This document shows positions 8,816 through 17,973 of a stretch of 64,000 bases of DNA, piece by piece. The notes under the pieces were generated by a model. It did no database searches, was not told where the DNA came from, and saw nothing but the letters and a program-made list of their open reading frames with translations. The stretch comes from Hymenobacter montanus (GTDB taxonomy: Bacteria > Bacteroidota > Bacteroidia > Cytophagales > Hymenobacteraceae), in contig NZ_JACXAD010000005.1 in NCBI RefSeq assembly GCF_014699115.1, positions 124,001-188,000 on the forward strand. Reading direction: 5' to 3'. Numbering within the stretch: the first letter of the stretch is position 1; each line of letters begins with the position of its first letter. The position numbers were made by a program, and so were the translations under genes.

Positions 8816-9326
8816 GCCGCTGCTTGCGCTAACCCAGCCGTCGACCCCGGCTCAGCCGCTGGTCGCTTCAAACTCCTTGGCCCAGCAACCTGCATTTAGG
8901 GGCTAATGCGGCCGATGCGTACCCGGAGCACAACTTTATTTGATTCGCTGAGTTTAGCTGACGTATTCCAGGTACCGGCTATTTTTACTTTTCGCCAGGA
9001 TACTGCCCAGACTTGCTATGAAAAAAGCTGCTCATACTTTAAGGCTGATCGGGGGCTATTAAGTAGCCAGTCATAAAATAAGCGTACGGTGCTGCTCTGT
9101 CTGGCGTCCGCTTGCCCAAGCAGCCCTACCTCCGTACTAATTTAATCGGCCCAACGAAGCGGTAGCGCTGCTTGGGCAGGCGGACGCCAGATAGAGCAGG
9201 ACGTTCGAATGCATATGTTACTTCTGACCGACTACCTACCAGGCGCCCCTACCCTATCCTCATCTGGCGGGGCGCGGCTACCTTGCCGCCCGCGCAACTC
9301 CTAACCACTTTGAAAACCCCTTTTTA
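8816..9326. repeat. 510-bp gap with a long hairpin (32-bp arms at 9093-9124 and 9167-9198)
   Basis: The gap holds an inverted repeat with 32-bp arms that differ at only two positions, read as TGCTCTGTCTGGCGTCCGC on the left, around a 42-base loop. It does not end in a T-run, so it is not a classical terminator. It may be a mobile-element remnant or a structured 5' region for gnd, which starts 128 bp later. Nothing else in the gap looks coding. Confidence 0.75.
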
Positions 9327-10826
9327 ATGAGTTCTACGCCCACTACTTTTTCCTTTGGCATGATTGGCCTCGGCACCATGGGCCGCAACCTGCTGCTGAA
9401 CCTGGCCGACCATGACGTGGCCGGGGCGGGTTACGACAAAGACGCCAGCAAGCTCACGCTGCTGGCTGAGGAAGGCGCCGGCAAGCCCGTGCGGGGCTTC
9501 GCGGCCCTGGCCGACTTTGTACGCAGCCTGCACACTCCCCGGGCCATCATGATGCTGGTGCCCGCCGGTAAGATTGTTGATGGCGTTATCGAGGAGCTGC
9601 GGCCCCTGCTGGCTCCCGGCGACATCCTCATCGACGGCGGCAACTCGCACTTCACCGACACGAACCGCCGCGCCGCCGCCCTGGCCGCGGCTGGGTTCCA
9701 CTTCTTCGGCATGGGCATTTCGGGCGGGGAAGAAGGAGCCCGCTTGGGGCCCAGCATGATGCCCGGCGGCGACCAGCAGGCCTACCAGGTGGTTCAGCCC
9801 ATGTTCGAGGCCATCGCGGCCCGGGTCGACGGCGAGCCCTGCGTGACGTACATCGGCCCGGGCGCCGCCGGCCACTTCGTGAAGATGGTGCACAACGGCA
9901 TCGAGTACGGCCTGATGCAGCTCATTGCCGAAACCTACGAAGTACTCAAGCGGGGCCTGGGGCTCGACAACGCCGCCATCGGCCAGGTGTTCAGCCAGTG
10001 GAACAACGGCCGGCTGCAGTCTTTCCTGCTCGACATCACCAAGGATATTTTCGCCTTTCGGGCACCCAACACCGACCATTCGCTGCTGGACGACATCAAG
10101 GACGAGGCTCGCTCTAAAGGCACGGGCAAGTGGACCTCGCAGGTAGCCATGGAGCTGGAGCTGCCCGTCCCGACCATCGACACGGCGGTGGCCATGCGCG
10201 ACTTGTCGAAGTATAAAGCCTTGCGCGAGCAGCTGGCTACCCTGTACGGGCCGGCCCCGGCGCCCCTGGCCGTCGACCAGGCGGCCTTTCTGAGCAGCCT
10301 GGAGCAAGCTTTTTACTTCAGCATGGTTATCACCTACGCCCAGGGCATGCAGCTGCTGGCGAAGGCTTCGCAAGACTATTCTTACGGGTTGCGGCTGGCC
10401 GAGATCGCTAAAATCTGGCGCGGCGGCTGCATCATTCGCTCCCGCTTCCTCAACGACATTTTCAACGCCTTCGAGCAGAACCCCGCGCTAGAGCACTTGC
10501 TGCTCGATGAGCGGGTGCGCGGCCTGGTAAGCCAGGCTGTACCGGGAGCTCGAACGGTAGTGGCCGCCGCCGTCGCGGCGGGCCTGGCCCTGCCGGCCTA
10601 CGCGGCTTCGCTGAGCTACTTCGATACCTTCCGCAGCGCACGCCTGCCCTCAAACCTGATTCAGGCGCAGCGCGATTATTTCGGGGCCCACACCTACGAG
10701 CTGATCGGGCACGAGGGCGTGTTTCACACCCAGTGGACGCCCCTGCACGAGGACGCGACCCACAAGCAGAGCACCCACGAGGGGCCGGAGAATACCCAAA
10801 AGCAGGAAGTAATCCCTAACCAGTAG
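9327..10826 (+). CDS. gnd: 6-phosphogluconate dehydrogenase, decarboxylating
   Basis: A 499-residue enzyme of the oxidative pentose phosphate pathway; it converts 6-phosphogluconate to ribulose 5-phosphate and CO2 with reduction of NADP. The N-terminal Rossmann domain has IGLGTMGRNLLLNLADHDV. The family signature follows with IDGGNSHFTDT, then GMGISGGEEGARLGPSMMPG and FVKMVHNGIEYGLMQ, which contains the catalytic lysine in the HFVKMVHN context. The all-helical dimerisation domain includes IAKIWRGGCIIRS. Length is slightly above the 470-residue family norm because of a hydrophilic tail after FHTQW. It heads the gnd-zwf-pgl group, with a 231-bp gap before zwf. Confidence 0.97.
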   Translation: MSSTPTTFSFGMIGLGTMGRNLLLNLADHDVAGAGYDKDASKLTLLAEEGAGKPVRGFAALADFVRSLHTPRAIMMLVPAGKIVDGVIEELRPLLAPGDILIDGGNSHFTDTNRRAAALAAAGFHFFGMGISGGEEGARLGPSMMPGGDQQAYQVVQPMFEAIAARVDGEPCVTYIGPGAAGHFVKMVHNGIEYGLMQLIAETYEVLKRGLGLDNAAIGQVFSQWNNGRLQSFLLDITKDIFAFRAPNTDHSLLDDIKDEARSKGTGKWTSQVAMELELPVPTIDTAVAMRDLSKYKALREQLATLYGPAPAPLAVDQAAFLSSLEQAFYFSMVITYAQGMQLLAKASQDYSYGLRLAEIAKIWRGGCIIRSRFLNDIFNAFEQNPALEHLLLDERVRGLVSQAVPGARTVVAAAVAAGLALPAYAASLSYFDTFRSARLPSNLIQAQRDYFGAHTYELIGHEGVFHTQWTPLHEDATHKQSTHEGPENTQKQEVIPNQ

Positions 10827-11057
10827 CCGGCAACCAGCGCGGCCGGCGGAACCCGGGGATACCTGGCTGGCAAAGAGGCCTTTCGTTTGCCGTTGGGCCA
10901 CTGGCTGGGGCGGGCCACGAATATGCCGGCTCGCGAGTGGCGGCGCGGCATTTCGGTAGAACCCGCTCGCCGCCCCGCCACCGAGCCTGACTGCGGCCGA
11001 TGAGCCCGGTGATTTTCGATTTAAACAGTTGCGGCTATCCGCTTTTCACTCTTCCGC

Positions 11058-12572
11058 ATGAGCTTCACTAAAAAGAATCAGCCCACGGTCTTTGTTATTT
11101 TCGGGGGGACCGGGGATTTGAATGCCCGCAAGCTGGCCCCGGCGCTGTACAACTTGTTTCTGGACGGCTGGCTGCCCGAGCAGTTTGCCATCATCGGCAC
11201 GGGCCGCACGCCGCTGTCGGACGAGGAGTTTCGCGTCCGGCTGCTGGAGGGCATCGACCAGTTTTCGCGCAACGGCAAAGCCGACAAGGACCAGTGGAAG
11301 AAATTTCGCCAGCACGTGGTGTACCAGGTGGCCGACGTGAAGAACGCGGCTACGTACGAGGAGTTCGGCAAGCGCATCGCGGCCTACGAGCAGGAGTGGC
11401 AGACGCCTGCTAACGTCATCTACTACCTGGCGGTGGCGCCCGACTTCTTTCCCATCATCGCCTCGAACCTGGCCCAACGTAAGCTCACCGCCGACCCCGA
11501 CCGGACGCGCATCGTTATTGAGAAGCCCTTCGGGCACGACCTGGAGTCGGCCCGGGCGCTCAACCAGCTGCTGGGACAGATTTTTGAGGAGCGGCAGATT
11601 TACCGCATCGACCATTACTTGGGCAAGGAGACGGTGCAGAACATCATGGCTTTCCGCTTCGCCAACGCGCTGCTCGAGCCGCTCTGGAACCGCAACTACA
11701 TCGAGCACGTGCAGATTTCGGTGACCGAGCAATTGGGCGTGGGCGACCGCAGTGGCTACTACGATGGGGCCGGGGCCTTGCGCGACATGATTCAGAACCA
11801 TCTGCTGCAGCTGCTGTGCCTGGTGGCCATGGAGCCGCCCGTCAACTTCACGGCCGATGAGGTGCGCAACCGCAAGGTGGATGTGCTGCGGGCCATGCGC
11901 CGGTTTGCGCCGGAAGACGTGCGTAAGCTGGCCGTGCGCGGGCAGTATGGCGCGGGCTGGATCGAGGGCCAGCAGGTACCGGGCTACCGCGAAGAAGCCG
12001 ACGCCAACCCCACGTCCAGCACCGAAACCTTCGCCGCCGTGAAGTTTTTCGTTGATAACTGGCGCTGGCAGGGCGTGCCGTTCTACCTGCGCACCGGCAA
12101 GCGCCTGCACCGCTCGGCCTCCATCATCACCATTCAGTTCAAGGATGCGCCCCACTCCATCTTCCCGCCCGAAACGGGGGAAAGCTGGCAACAAAACCGC
12201 TTAATTATCAGCATTCAGCCTGAGATGAGTATTCGCTTGCAGGTGCAGGCCAAGCGCCCCGGGCTCGACATGATGCTCAACACCGTCGACATGGTGTTCG
12301 ACTACCAGGGAACTTACCCCAGCGAGGCCCCCGAGGCCTACGAAACTCTGCTGCTCGACACCCTGCAAGGCGACCAGACCCTGTTCATGCGCGGCGACCA
12401 GGTAGAGGCCGCCTGGGAGCTCATCATGCCTATTCTGACTTCCTGGCAGGGGCGGCCCAGCCAGAACTTCCCCAACTACTCGGCTGATTCCTGGGGGCCC
12501 GAGTCGGCGGAAGCGCTGATTGCCCGCGACGGCTTCCACTGGGTCACGCTCCCGCTCAACGGAAAGAAATAG
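11058..12572 (+). CDS. zwf: Glucose-6-phosphate 1-dehydrogenase
   Basis: A 504-residue enzyme that oxidises glucose 6-phosphate to 6-phosphogluconolactone, the entry to the oxidative pentose phosphate pathway. The nucleotide-binding motif is [20 protein letters not shown] (residues about 14-33). The substrate and active-site signature [14 protein letters not shown], with catalytic His and Lys, is near residue 180. [11 protein letters not shown] lies in the C-terminal half. Length is typical. Stop codon 12570-12572 is followed after 4 bp by pgl, so the two are almost certainly co-transcribed and translationally coupled. Confidence 0.97.
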   Translation: MSFTKKNQPTVFVIFGGTGDLNARKLAPALYNLFLDGWLPEQFAIIGTGRTPLSDEEFRVRLLEGIDQFSRNGKADKDQWKKFRQHVVYQVADVKNAATYEEFGKRIAAYEQEWQTPANVIYYLAVAPDFFPIIASNLAQRKLTADPDRTRIVIEKPFGHDLESARALNQLLGQIFEERQIYRIDHYLGKETVQNIMAFRFANALLEPLWNRNYIEHVQISVTEQLGVGDRSGYYDGAGALRDMIQNHLLQLLCLVAMEPPVNFTADEVRNRKVDVLRAMRRFAPEDVRKLAVRGQYGAGWIEGQQVPGYREEADANPTSSTETFAAVKFFVDNWRWQGVPFYLRTGKRLHRSASIITIQFKDAPHSIFPPETGESWQQNRLIISIQPEMSIRLQVQAKRPGLDMMLNTVDMVFDYQGTYPSEAPEAYETLLLDTLQGDQTLFMRGDQVEAAWELIMPILTSWQGRPSQNFPNYSADSWGPESAEALIARDGFHWVTLPLNGKK

Positions 12573-12576
12573 CCCT

Positions 12577-13311
12577 ATGCCGCTGCACATCTATCCCACA
12601 GCCGACGACGTTTTGCACGGCCTCGCCCGCTATTTCGTCGGACAGGCCCGCCCGGCCATTGCGGCCCGCGGCCGGTTTTCGGTCGCGCTCTCGGGCGGCA
12701 GCTCGCCTAAAAAGCTGTATGAGCTCCTGGCCTCGCCCGCCTACCAAAGCCAGGTAGACTGGGCGAAGGTGTACTTCTTCTTCGGCGATGAGCGCAACGT
12801 GCCGCCCACCGATCCCGAGAGCAACTACGGCATGGCTCGGGCAGCCCTGCTGGCGCCGCTGCACCTTGCCGACACCCAGGTCTTTGCCGTCGATACTGCC
12901 CTCCCCCCGGCCGAAGCCGCCCGGGCGTACACGCGCGCCATCGAGGCATTTTTCGCGCCCTACGAAGCGCGCTTCGACCTGGTACTGCTGGGGCTCGGCG
13001 CCGACGCCCACACGGCCTCGCTGTTTCCGCACACATCCGTGCTGCGCGACCCGGGCGTGGGTGCCCGTGAGGTATTCGTGGCAGAGAAACAGGTCTACCG
13101 CATCACCCTCACGGCCCCGCTACTCAACCAGGCGCGGGCCGGGGCCTTCCTGGTATACGGGGCGGATAAGGCCGCCGCCGTGCAACGCGTACTGCACGGC
13201 CCGCGCGATATAGACGAGCTCCCGGCCCAACTAATTGCGCCGGCGGGCGAATTGCAGTGGTTTCTGGATAGCGCGGCGGCCTCCCTCCTGCCAAACGTGG
13301 AGCAGGAATGA
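12577..13311 (+). CDS. pgl: 6-phosphogluconolactonase
   Basis: A 244-residue DevB/SOL-type lactonase that hydrolyses 6-phosphogluconolactone to 6-phosphogluconate. Family motifs are VALSGGSSPKKLYELL (residues about 37-52), VYFFFGDERNVPPTDPESNY, and LGLGADAHTASLFPH with the catalytic region. I chose ATG 12577, four bases after the zwf stop, because it gives the normal MPLHIYPTADDVL start; the longer frame from 12520 would overlap zwf. It completes a gnd-zwf-pgl block that makes NADPH and ribulose 5-phosphate. Confidence 0.95.
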   Translation: MPLHIYPTADDVLHGLARYFVGQARPAIAARGRFSVALSGGSSPKKLYELLASPAYQSQVDWAKVYFFFGDERNVPPTDPESNYGMARAALLAPLHLADTQVFAVDTALPPAEAARAYTRAIEAFFAPYEARFDLVLLGLGADAHTASLFPHTSVLRDPGVGAREVFVAEKQVYRITLTAPLLNQARAGAFLVYGADKAAAVQRVLHGPRDIDELPAQLIAPAGELQWFLDSAAASLLPNVEQE

Positions 13312-13445
13312 CTTGAGTAATCCACGTTGCGGAGTTCTGTAGAGGTATCTCCACTGGCTCTCACTGACACGTCGGCAACGCGTTTTCGCCTGGGGCTCGG
13401 GTGTTATAAGGTGGCGCTGGAGACGGTCCCGGCCTCCGGGCCCGT

Positions 13446-13507
13446 GTGGCTTCTAAGCGTGAACCCCTCGGCGCACGTCGGCGACGGATTCACACTTAGA
13501 AGCCACG
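13446..13507. repeat. Inverted repeat after pgl
   Basis: GTGGCTTCTAAGCGTGAA at 13446 onward is mirrored by TTCACACTTAGAAGCCAC ending at 13507, with one mismatch in 18-bp arms around a loop of about 26 bases. It lies 135 bp after pgl. There is no T-run. It could be a transcript-end stem or the scar of a mobile element; the following sequence holds transposase-like debris. Confidence 0.6.
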
Positions 13508-13783
13508 TTACTTAGGTGCTGAGCCCGATCTTTCCGCTGGTGCTTGCGGGCATTGCCCAAAGTTATTGCCATTGGCTCGACAACGGTCGGGTTCAGCTTT
13601 GCTAATTTGGCCCTTAAATCCATCGTAACCGTCAGCTACGCCATATTTGGTCAACCCAGTATAGCTACCATCCGCGCACACTGCGCACCCTTGAAAGGCC
13701 AACGTAGCAAGTAATGGTGGCCCCATTGCGTTCGCGCGCGTGGATGAGGCGCACCGTTGCGCCGTCAGGTCAGCAGCTGTCAA
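13508..13783 (-). pseudogene. Degenerate transposase-like remnant
   Basis: The frame carries LLATLAFQGCAVCADGSYTG, which resembles the second catalytic-Asp block of IS5-type DDE transposases (ADGxYxG). The rest is scrambled: VEPMAITLGNARKHQRKD appears in a neighbouring frame. No complete transposase can be assembled. It marks the border between the pentose phosphate genes and the AT-rich island. It could be chance resemblance, so confidence is low. Confidence 0.3.
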
Positions 13784-13934
13784 CCGTTAGCTTCAGCTTC
13801 GCGTGTGTGGGTGAGGCCGTGGGCCGGGTGGGTGAGGTAGGCCGGGAGTAAGGGATGCGAGCAGGCCGCTCCTCCAGGCGATCAGGGCACAGGGCTGCTG
13901 CTGCCGGAACCAACGCGACTAAGGCAGGCAACAT

Positions 13935-14424
13935 TTAGTGGGCCGGGCTAGAGTGTTGGCGGTCATACTGCTCGTTCAGGCCATTCAGCACGCCGTCGCT
14001 GAGTTCGGTGCCCTCAGCGGCGTACAGGATGTTACCGGCATCGGTGGCGCCGAGAATGAAGGTGTAGCCCTTGGCTTTGCCGTACTGCTTGAGGGAGGCA
14101 TTCACCTAGTCGAGCACGGCCTTAGTCAGGCGCTGGTTTTCCTGCTGGGCCGGCTATTGGATGGCATCGCGATAGCGAGTGAGTTGCTCTTTGCCCGTCC
14201 GCGTGGTGGCCGGGGCCGAGCCGAGGGCCTGCAACTCGGTGCGAAGCGATACGCTGCTGCCATTCCTTGGCTTTGGCCTGGAATACCTCGTGCTAAGCGG
14301 CCGTGGTAGCCTTGCATGAGCTTGTTGAGGTTGACGTAGCCAATAGTAGGCTTGTTGCTGCATGAACTAGCAACCAATGCAATAAATAGAAAGAATTTTA
14401 AGGAATTAAAAAGAGTAGCTATCC
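13935..14424 (-). pseudogene. OmpH/Skp family lipoprotein, broken
   Basis: The 5' part reads as a lipoprotein signal with lipobox VASSC, then SNKPTIGYVNLNKLMQGYHG, the usual N-terminus of OmpH/Skp-like periplasmic chaperones in Bacteroidota. The middle is frameshifted. The 3' part reads TKAVLD, an in-frame TAG at 14106-14108, then NASLKQYGKAKGYTFILGA and TDAGNILYAAEGTELSDGVL, ending with TAA at 13935-13937. Both ends are good family matches, so this was a real gene, now dead by at least one frameshift and one nonsense codon. No start codon precedes the signal sequence; it runs straight out of the stop of the next upstream gene (14428), so the 5' end has been replaced. Confidence 0.75.
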
Positions 14425-14427
14425 TTT

Positions 14428-14754
14428 TCAGGAGAGCAGCTCTGGAATATCAACTAGTCTTTTACCTGCCCAAGAGGGAATGCTGTTTTTGTACTCGTAT
14501 TCACCCCCGAAAGAGATAAGAACATATAAAGTGCTTGCTAACAAATAATCAAATTCAATACTAGTTTTAAATAATTTATAGCAACCGATAGGCTCTTCTA
14601 TTATCCAGACATTCATTTTATTTTCTAAACAGGAAATACAACTCATTTCATCATCGTAAACCAACATCAATCCCGTAGTATCACGCATCTTTTCTACCAC
14701 CTTCTCAATATGAGGCATACTACGCGTAAAAAATGCTTTATGGACTACCATCAT
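14428..14754 (-). CDS. Hypothetical protein, immunity-like, 108 aa
   Basis: An AT-rich gene in a GC-rich genome. The product is small, cytosolic and acidic, with the C-terminus EYEYKNSIPSWAGKRLVDIP. I recognise no named family. Size, composition, lack of signal peptide and position in a row of similar orphan genes next to an RHS remnant resemble immunity proteins of polymorphic toxins, which is inference. The start could be either of two adjacent ATGs (14754 or 14751). It ends 4 bp before the remains of the OmpH-like gene. Confidence 0.6.
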   Translation of the reverse strand: MMVVHKAFFTRSMPHIEKVVEKMRDTTGLMLVYDDEMSCISCLENKMNVWIIEEPIGCYKLFKTSIEFDYLLASTLYVLISFGGEYEYKNSIPSWAGKRLVDIPELLS

Positions 14755-14867
14755 GAGACTATGAAATTATTTAAAACAATGTTTAGGTTGCATTTAATAA
14801 AAACATGAGGGCGATTAGTTCGCGGCTAGTTAGAATACCTTATGCTGAAAAGCAATCCGTGGCAACA

Positions 14868-14963
14868 TTACATAAGCTTGTTGGAGTTAACGTAGCTGAT
14901 AGTATGTTTCTTACCGAATGAACTGGCAACTATGGCAACAAGCAAAAACAAAATAGAGGAGCA
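14868..14963 (-). pseudogene. Second OmpH-like 5' fragment
   Basis: The minus strand reads ILFLLVAIVASSFGKKHTIS then YVNSNKLM and a stop. This is clearly homologous to the start of the OmpH-like pseudogene at 14424-14340, but the lipobox Cys is replaced by Phe and the frame stops after about 30 residues. It sits just downstream of the 139-residue gene, exactly as the other copy sits downstream of the 108-residue gene. The repeated layout suggests that small genes were inserted at, or duplicated with, the same OmpH locus. Confidence 0.7.
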
Positions 14964-15005
14964 TTCAAACCGAAGAGAGAAAAAGAAGTAGCAACTCACA
15001 TATAA

Positions 15006-15425
15006 TCATGCATATTTTTTATACAAATTAGCGAACCTTAATTCTAAAACAACTCTTAAAAACTCATCTAGCACTGTTAAATATTTTTCAAAACACTTAA
15101 TGACTTCAGTCAATTGTATTGGCAATCCATCAGGAATTTCGGACCATTCAGAATATATCCTACAAATATCGTCCTGATCCATACTAATAGTAAATATCGG
15201 GCTATCATGCTCTATCGATAAGTAAACAAAGTCTACATGGCCCTTCGTTTTAACTAGTGTCAGCCACTTTTGAATAGCCATCCCTAGCTCAACCAGCCAA
15301 ATACCATCTTCACAAAAGAACTGTGCGTCCCTTATGCACACACTTAACTTACCCTCCAGAAGGGCGTATGGGTGCATTGGGAAGAACCCACTATTAATTT
15401 TTTCTATGCTAAAAGCAATTTTCAT
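15006..15425 (-). CDS. Hypothetical immunity-like protein, 139 aa
   Basis: The product starts MKIAFSIEKINSGFFPMHPY and contains AQFFCEDGIWLVELGMAIQK and VYLSIEHDSPIFTISM, then a helical C-terminus. It is an alpha/beta cytosolic protein of the kind found among Bacteroidota immunity proteins (similar in feel to DUF7878-type proteins), but I cannot assign a family firmly. It is AT-rich, has no signal peptide and ends 43 bp before the second OmpH-like fragment. Its upstream neighbour encodes a secreted protein (stop at 15472). Confidence 0.65.
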   Translation of the reverse strand: MKIAFSIEKINSGFFPMHPYALLEGKLSVCIRDAQFFCEDGIWLVELGMAIQKWLTLVKTKGHVDFVYLSIEHDSPIFTISMDQDDICRIYSEWSEIPDGLPIQLTEVIKCFEKYLTVLDEFLRVVLELRFANLYKKYA

Positions 15426-15471
15426 TACTCATTTTTTCAGAGAGCTACGGCAGCAAGACATGCATCAGCCG

Positions 15472-16314
15472 CTAATTATTGCCAGTAACTAAAGTTGCTA
15501 TCGGCACTTCGGTAAGCAAAGCATCATTTTTCAGCTCAGTGAGAAAGAAAATACTATTGTTCCTGAGTTTAATAAATTCATCTACACGCATCAAGGGCTT
15601 TCCTTTTATAGGGCCTATAGTATATTTGTTTCGGTTGGCGCCGCCATTGGAAAAGAGAAAGACATCATAAAGATTATTATCCAAATCATAATTTATATAC
15701 ACCTGCCTATCATTGTAGTAGCCTAAGAAATCTGCTCCTGAATCATCAGGGTTATCAAGATTTGGCGAATTCTCTAAACCATATGCATTAGTGGGCTTAT
15801 TTACTAATTTTCCACTGAGATCATACCTATAATAAGTAGATTCAATATCCGCACCTTCAGATCGAATTGATTCTACAATGAGAAAACAATTAGCAAAGAT
15901 AAATGCATTATCTCTGTATTTATTGTTTATAGAAAACCTTGCCAAAAGCAACCCATTATCTTTATTAAATTTATATAGTGAATGAGCTTTGGCTAGAAAA
16001 TCAGCACTATATAATCCCTTATCACATAATGATAGTCTTGCCAAATTAAAGGGGTAATATTTTGAATATATTCTACTACCACCTTTAAATGCCACTAAAT
16101 TACTTTTTTTAGAATCATAATTGTTAGCAAGGAAATATAGCACACCCTTACTATCAACTTCAAAGCCATCTACTGAATAACCTATTTCAGGATCCTTAAA
16201 ATACGGAACACCTGATTTATTATCAAATGGCATCTTATAGCTCTTGCTTTTCGTTTGAGAAAAGCATAAAACTGCTTGCAAAATAATAAAGCAAGTTAGA
16301 ATGACTGATTTCAT
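15472..16314 (-). CDS. Secreted hypothetical protein, 280 aa, possibly beta-propeller
   Basis: A Sec signal peptide is clear: MKSVILTCFIILQAVLCFSQ followed by TKSKSY. The mature part has repeated short beta patterns (GYSVDGFEVDSKGVLYFLAN, GLYSADFLAKAHSLYKF, GLLLARFSI, YYRYDLSGKL, VFLFSNGG) typical of a six-bladed propeller or similar repeat fold. No catalytic motif is visible. It is AT-rich like its neighbours. In an immunity island it may be a periplasmic immunity or effector-neutralising protein, but this is only context. Confidence 0.65.
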   Translation of the reverse strand: MKSVILTCFIILQAVLCFSQTKSKSYKMPFDNKSGVPYFKDPEIGYSVDGFEVDSKGVLYFLANNYDSKKSNLVAFKGGSRIYSKYYPFNLARLSLCDKGLYSADFLAKAHSLYKFNKDNGLLLARFSINNKYRDNAFIFANCFLIVESIRSEGADIESTYYRYDLSGKLVNKPTNAYGLENSPNLDNPDDSGADFLGYYNDRQVYINYDLDNNLYDVFLFSNGGANRNKYTIGPIKGKPLMRVDEFIKLRNNSIFFLTELKNDALLTEVPIATLVTGNN

Positions 16315-16468
16315 TTTACAAAAGATTATCTATGTGGGAAAGACTATTTGATTCTTACTACGATTACTCCAATCTACGAATCCTTGGAAAGTAATTTTCT
16401 TTTTCAAAGTTTTAACAACATTTTTTATAGACATAATAGCAAATGGCAATTATCGACTAAACCTCAAG

Positions 16469-16939
16469 TTATATATTATATATCTGAAAGAAACCTCCTC
16501 CAAATAAATCATTTATATCAGATGTAAAAAAATATTTTATTTCATCATTATACTGCCCAAGAAAATTGGGCACATAATCTTCGAGATGTGGATTCTGTAA
16601 ATAGTTAATGAACCTAATTTCATCGACAGAACCAGCAAATTGCATAACTTTATTTAATGGGATAACCATAATCAAGCCTGAATCGGAGCAAAATTGAGAC
16701 AAATCATTAGGCACGATTTCACCTCCTCCAATGCAAGTAATTTTGGACAGGTTATAACTACTACTTGTAGGTCTAACTATAGCAAATGGATTGTAAGAGT
16801 ACGGAAAAAGCTCCTCTCTTATCTTCAGCCAATCGCAATTAGCATACATCGAAGATTTTAAAGGAAAATCTTCGATGTATGCTAAGTCGATAAACATATA
16901 ATCCTCGTTGACCTTTAAGGCTAATTTTTCAGTGCTCAT
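16469..16939 (-). CDS. Hypothetical immunity-like protein, 156 aa, directly after an RHS remnant
   Basis: An AT-rich gene whose product begins MSTEKLALKVNEDYMFIDLA and ends GGGFFQIYNI. There is no signal peptide and no recognised domain. It starts only 12 bp after the stop codon of an RHS-type toxin fragment on the same strand, the standard place for the cognate immunity gene of a polymorphic toxin. The coding sequence contains a perfect 21-bp inverted repeat (16839-16859 and 16865-16885) that spells the LAYIEDF...KSSMYAN region, an exceptional feature for a coding sequence. Confidence 0.68.
   Translation of the reverse strand: MSTEKLALKVNEDYMFIDLAYIEDFPLKSSMYANCDWLKIREELFPYSYNPFAIVRPTSSSYNLSKITCIGGGEIVPNDLSQFCSDSGLIMVIPLNKVMQFAGSVDEIRFINYLQNPHLEDYVPNFLGQYNDEIKYFFTSDINDLFGGGFFQIYNI
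16839..16885. repeat. Perfect 21-bp inverted repeat with 5-base loop inside a gene
   Basis: TTAGCATACATCGAAGATTTT (arm 16839-16859) is perfectly mirrored at 16865-16885 around AAAGG. In mRNA it would make a 21-bp stem about 60 bases inside the coding region of the 156-residue protein and could pause ribosomes or attract RNase III. It could also be a recent palindromic duplication. The frame stays open through both arms. Confidence 0.9.
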
Positions 16940-16951
16940 CTTCTGTAACCA

Positions 16952-17242
16952 TTAGGCAGCCTGACGCTGCTCCTGTACATCAATCAAACTGCCGGTCTGC
17001 TCCAGGCGCGGGTCGTCCGCCTGCCAGGCCGCATCATCCAAGCCAATGGCTACCTCCACCGCGCCGGCCGTGGTCACGACCGTCGTTGGCCGGTGGAACA
17101 CCATCTGGGCATTGCCCAACTGATCATTCAGCTCATAGCGCGCATCCTCCGTGCTCAAACACGCAGACGCCTGACGCCAACCCGAGCGGGGCAGGGCGCA
17201 GCAGATACGCAACGGGCAGACGGAACGAGTAGAGGATGACAT
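16952..17242 (-). pseudogene. RHS-type polymorphic toxin fragment
   Basis: The frame contains RYELNDQLGNAQMVFHRPTT followed by VVTTAGAVEVAIGLDDAAWQ. The ELNDxLGN motif is the hallmark of the RHS-associated region just before the variable toxin tip in Cytophagales RHS proteins. Upstream the text does not read as RHS, and downstream the protein stops at VQEQRQAA, so both the RHS core and the toxin tip are missing. It is GC-rich, unlike the genes around it, so it is the conserved trunk stub beside an immunity gene. Confidence 0.7.
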
Positions 17243-17514
17243 GAATTAGTTAGCCGCGCGTTTTGCTTTAACTTGGCCATTGCACGATGTTAACAGCAGC
17301 ATAAAAATAACTTGGGGAAAAAGGGCTTTAATTCTTCTTTCTACTTGACCAAAAAAGGGCTTGCTCATATTTGTTTATCCAAAGCTTAATTCTTTTGAGA
17401 TAATGTAACATTACACCTCTACTGACGATGTATAGCGGCACATTTTGTAGTCATCATTAAGCATCAATTCTCCATCTTCGGCATCTACCTTAAACTAAAT
17501 TGATATCTTATCCT

Positions 17515-17853
17515 TTAATCAATCATCCTCGGCAAAAAGATACAGCCGAGTAAAAATCGTCCGGATTCATCGGTAAATACAACGGCAATTTCCTCATAAA
17601 ATTCAAATTCAAGTAGCCTTACTTTCGCAAAGTGTGTGGTTTTTAACGCGGAAACGACCTCTTCGACCCCTTCATAATGTTCATGTGTAACGGTTTTACT
17701 AAGCCCCAGTCGCGTTTCATAAACATCATACATATGATACCTGTCCATAACAAAATCTACTGCTGCCTCGTTTGACTTTATGTAAGTAGCAAAGTCATAA
17801 TCTTCTCGTTTGTCAGCCACTAAAAGGCGGCGTAGCTCATTCGCATTTTCCAT
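17515..17853 (-). CDS. Hypothetical immunity-like protein, 112 aa
   Basis: The product begins MENANELRRLLVADKREDYD and ends FLLGCIFLPRMID. It is a small acidic alpha/beta protein with no signal or membrane segment and no family that I recognise. Codon use is AT-rich. It stands alone between AT-rich gaps (272 bp downstream, 120 bp upstream). Membership of the immunity-like row is inferred from size, composition and neighbours. Confidence 0.6.
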   Translation of the reverse strand: MENANELRRLLVADKREDYDFATYIKSNEAAVDFVMDRYHMYDVYETRLGLSKTVTHEHYEGVEEVVSALKTTHFAKVRLLEFEFYEEIAVVFTDESGRFLLGCIFLPRMID

Positions 17854-17973
17854 AGATACTGGAGCTGAATTATTTAAATAGAAAAAGAGGTATTCGGTCG
17901 GTTCTCGTTTTTAAAGACACAATAAACACTTCACCTTCTGACGCCGCAAGAATCATGGCATTAAACGCTGCTA

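Noticed and set aside
9324-12194. Long minus-strand frames over gnd and zwf (349 and 382 codons)
   Set aside because: They mirror strongly conserved enzyme genes and carry no recognisable family; codon shadow.
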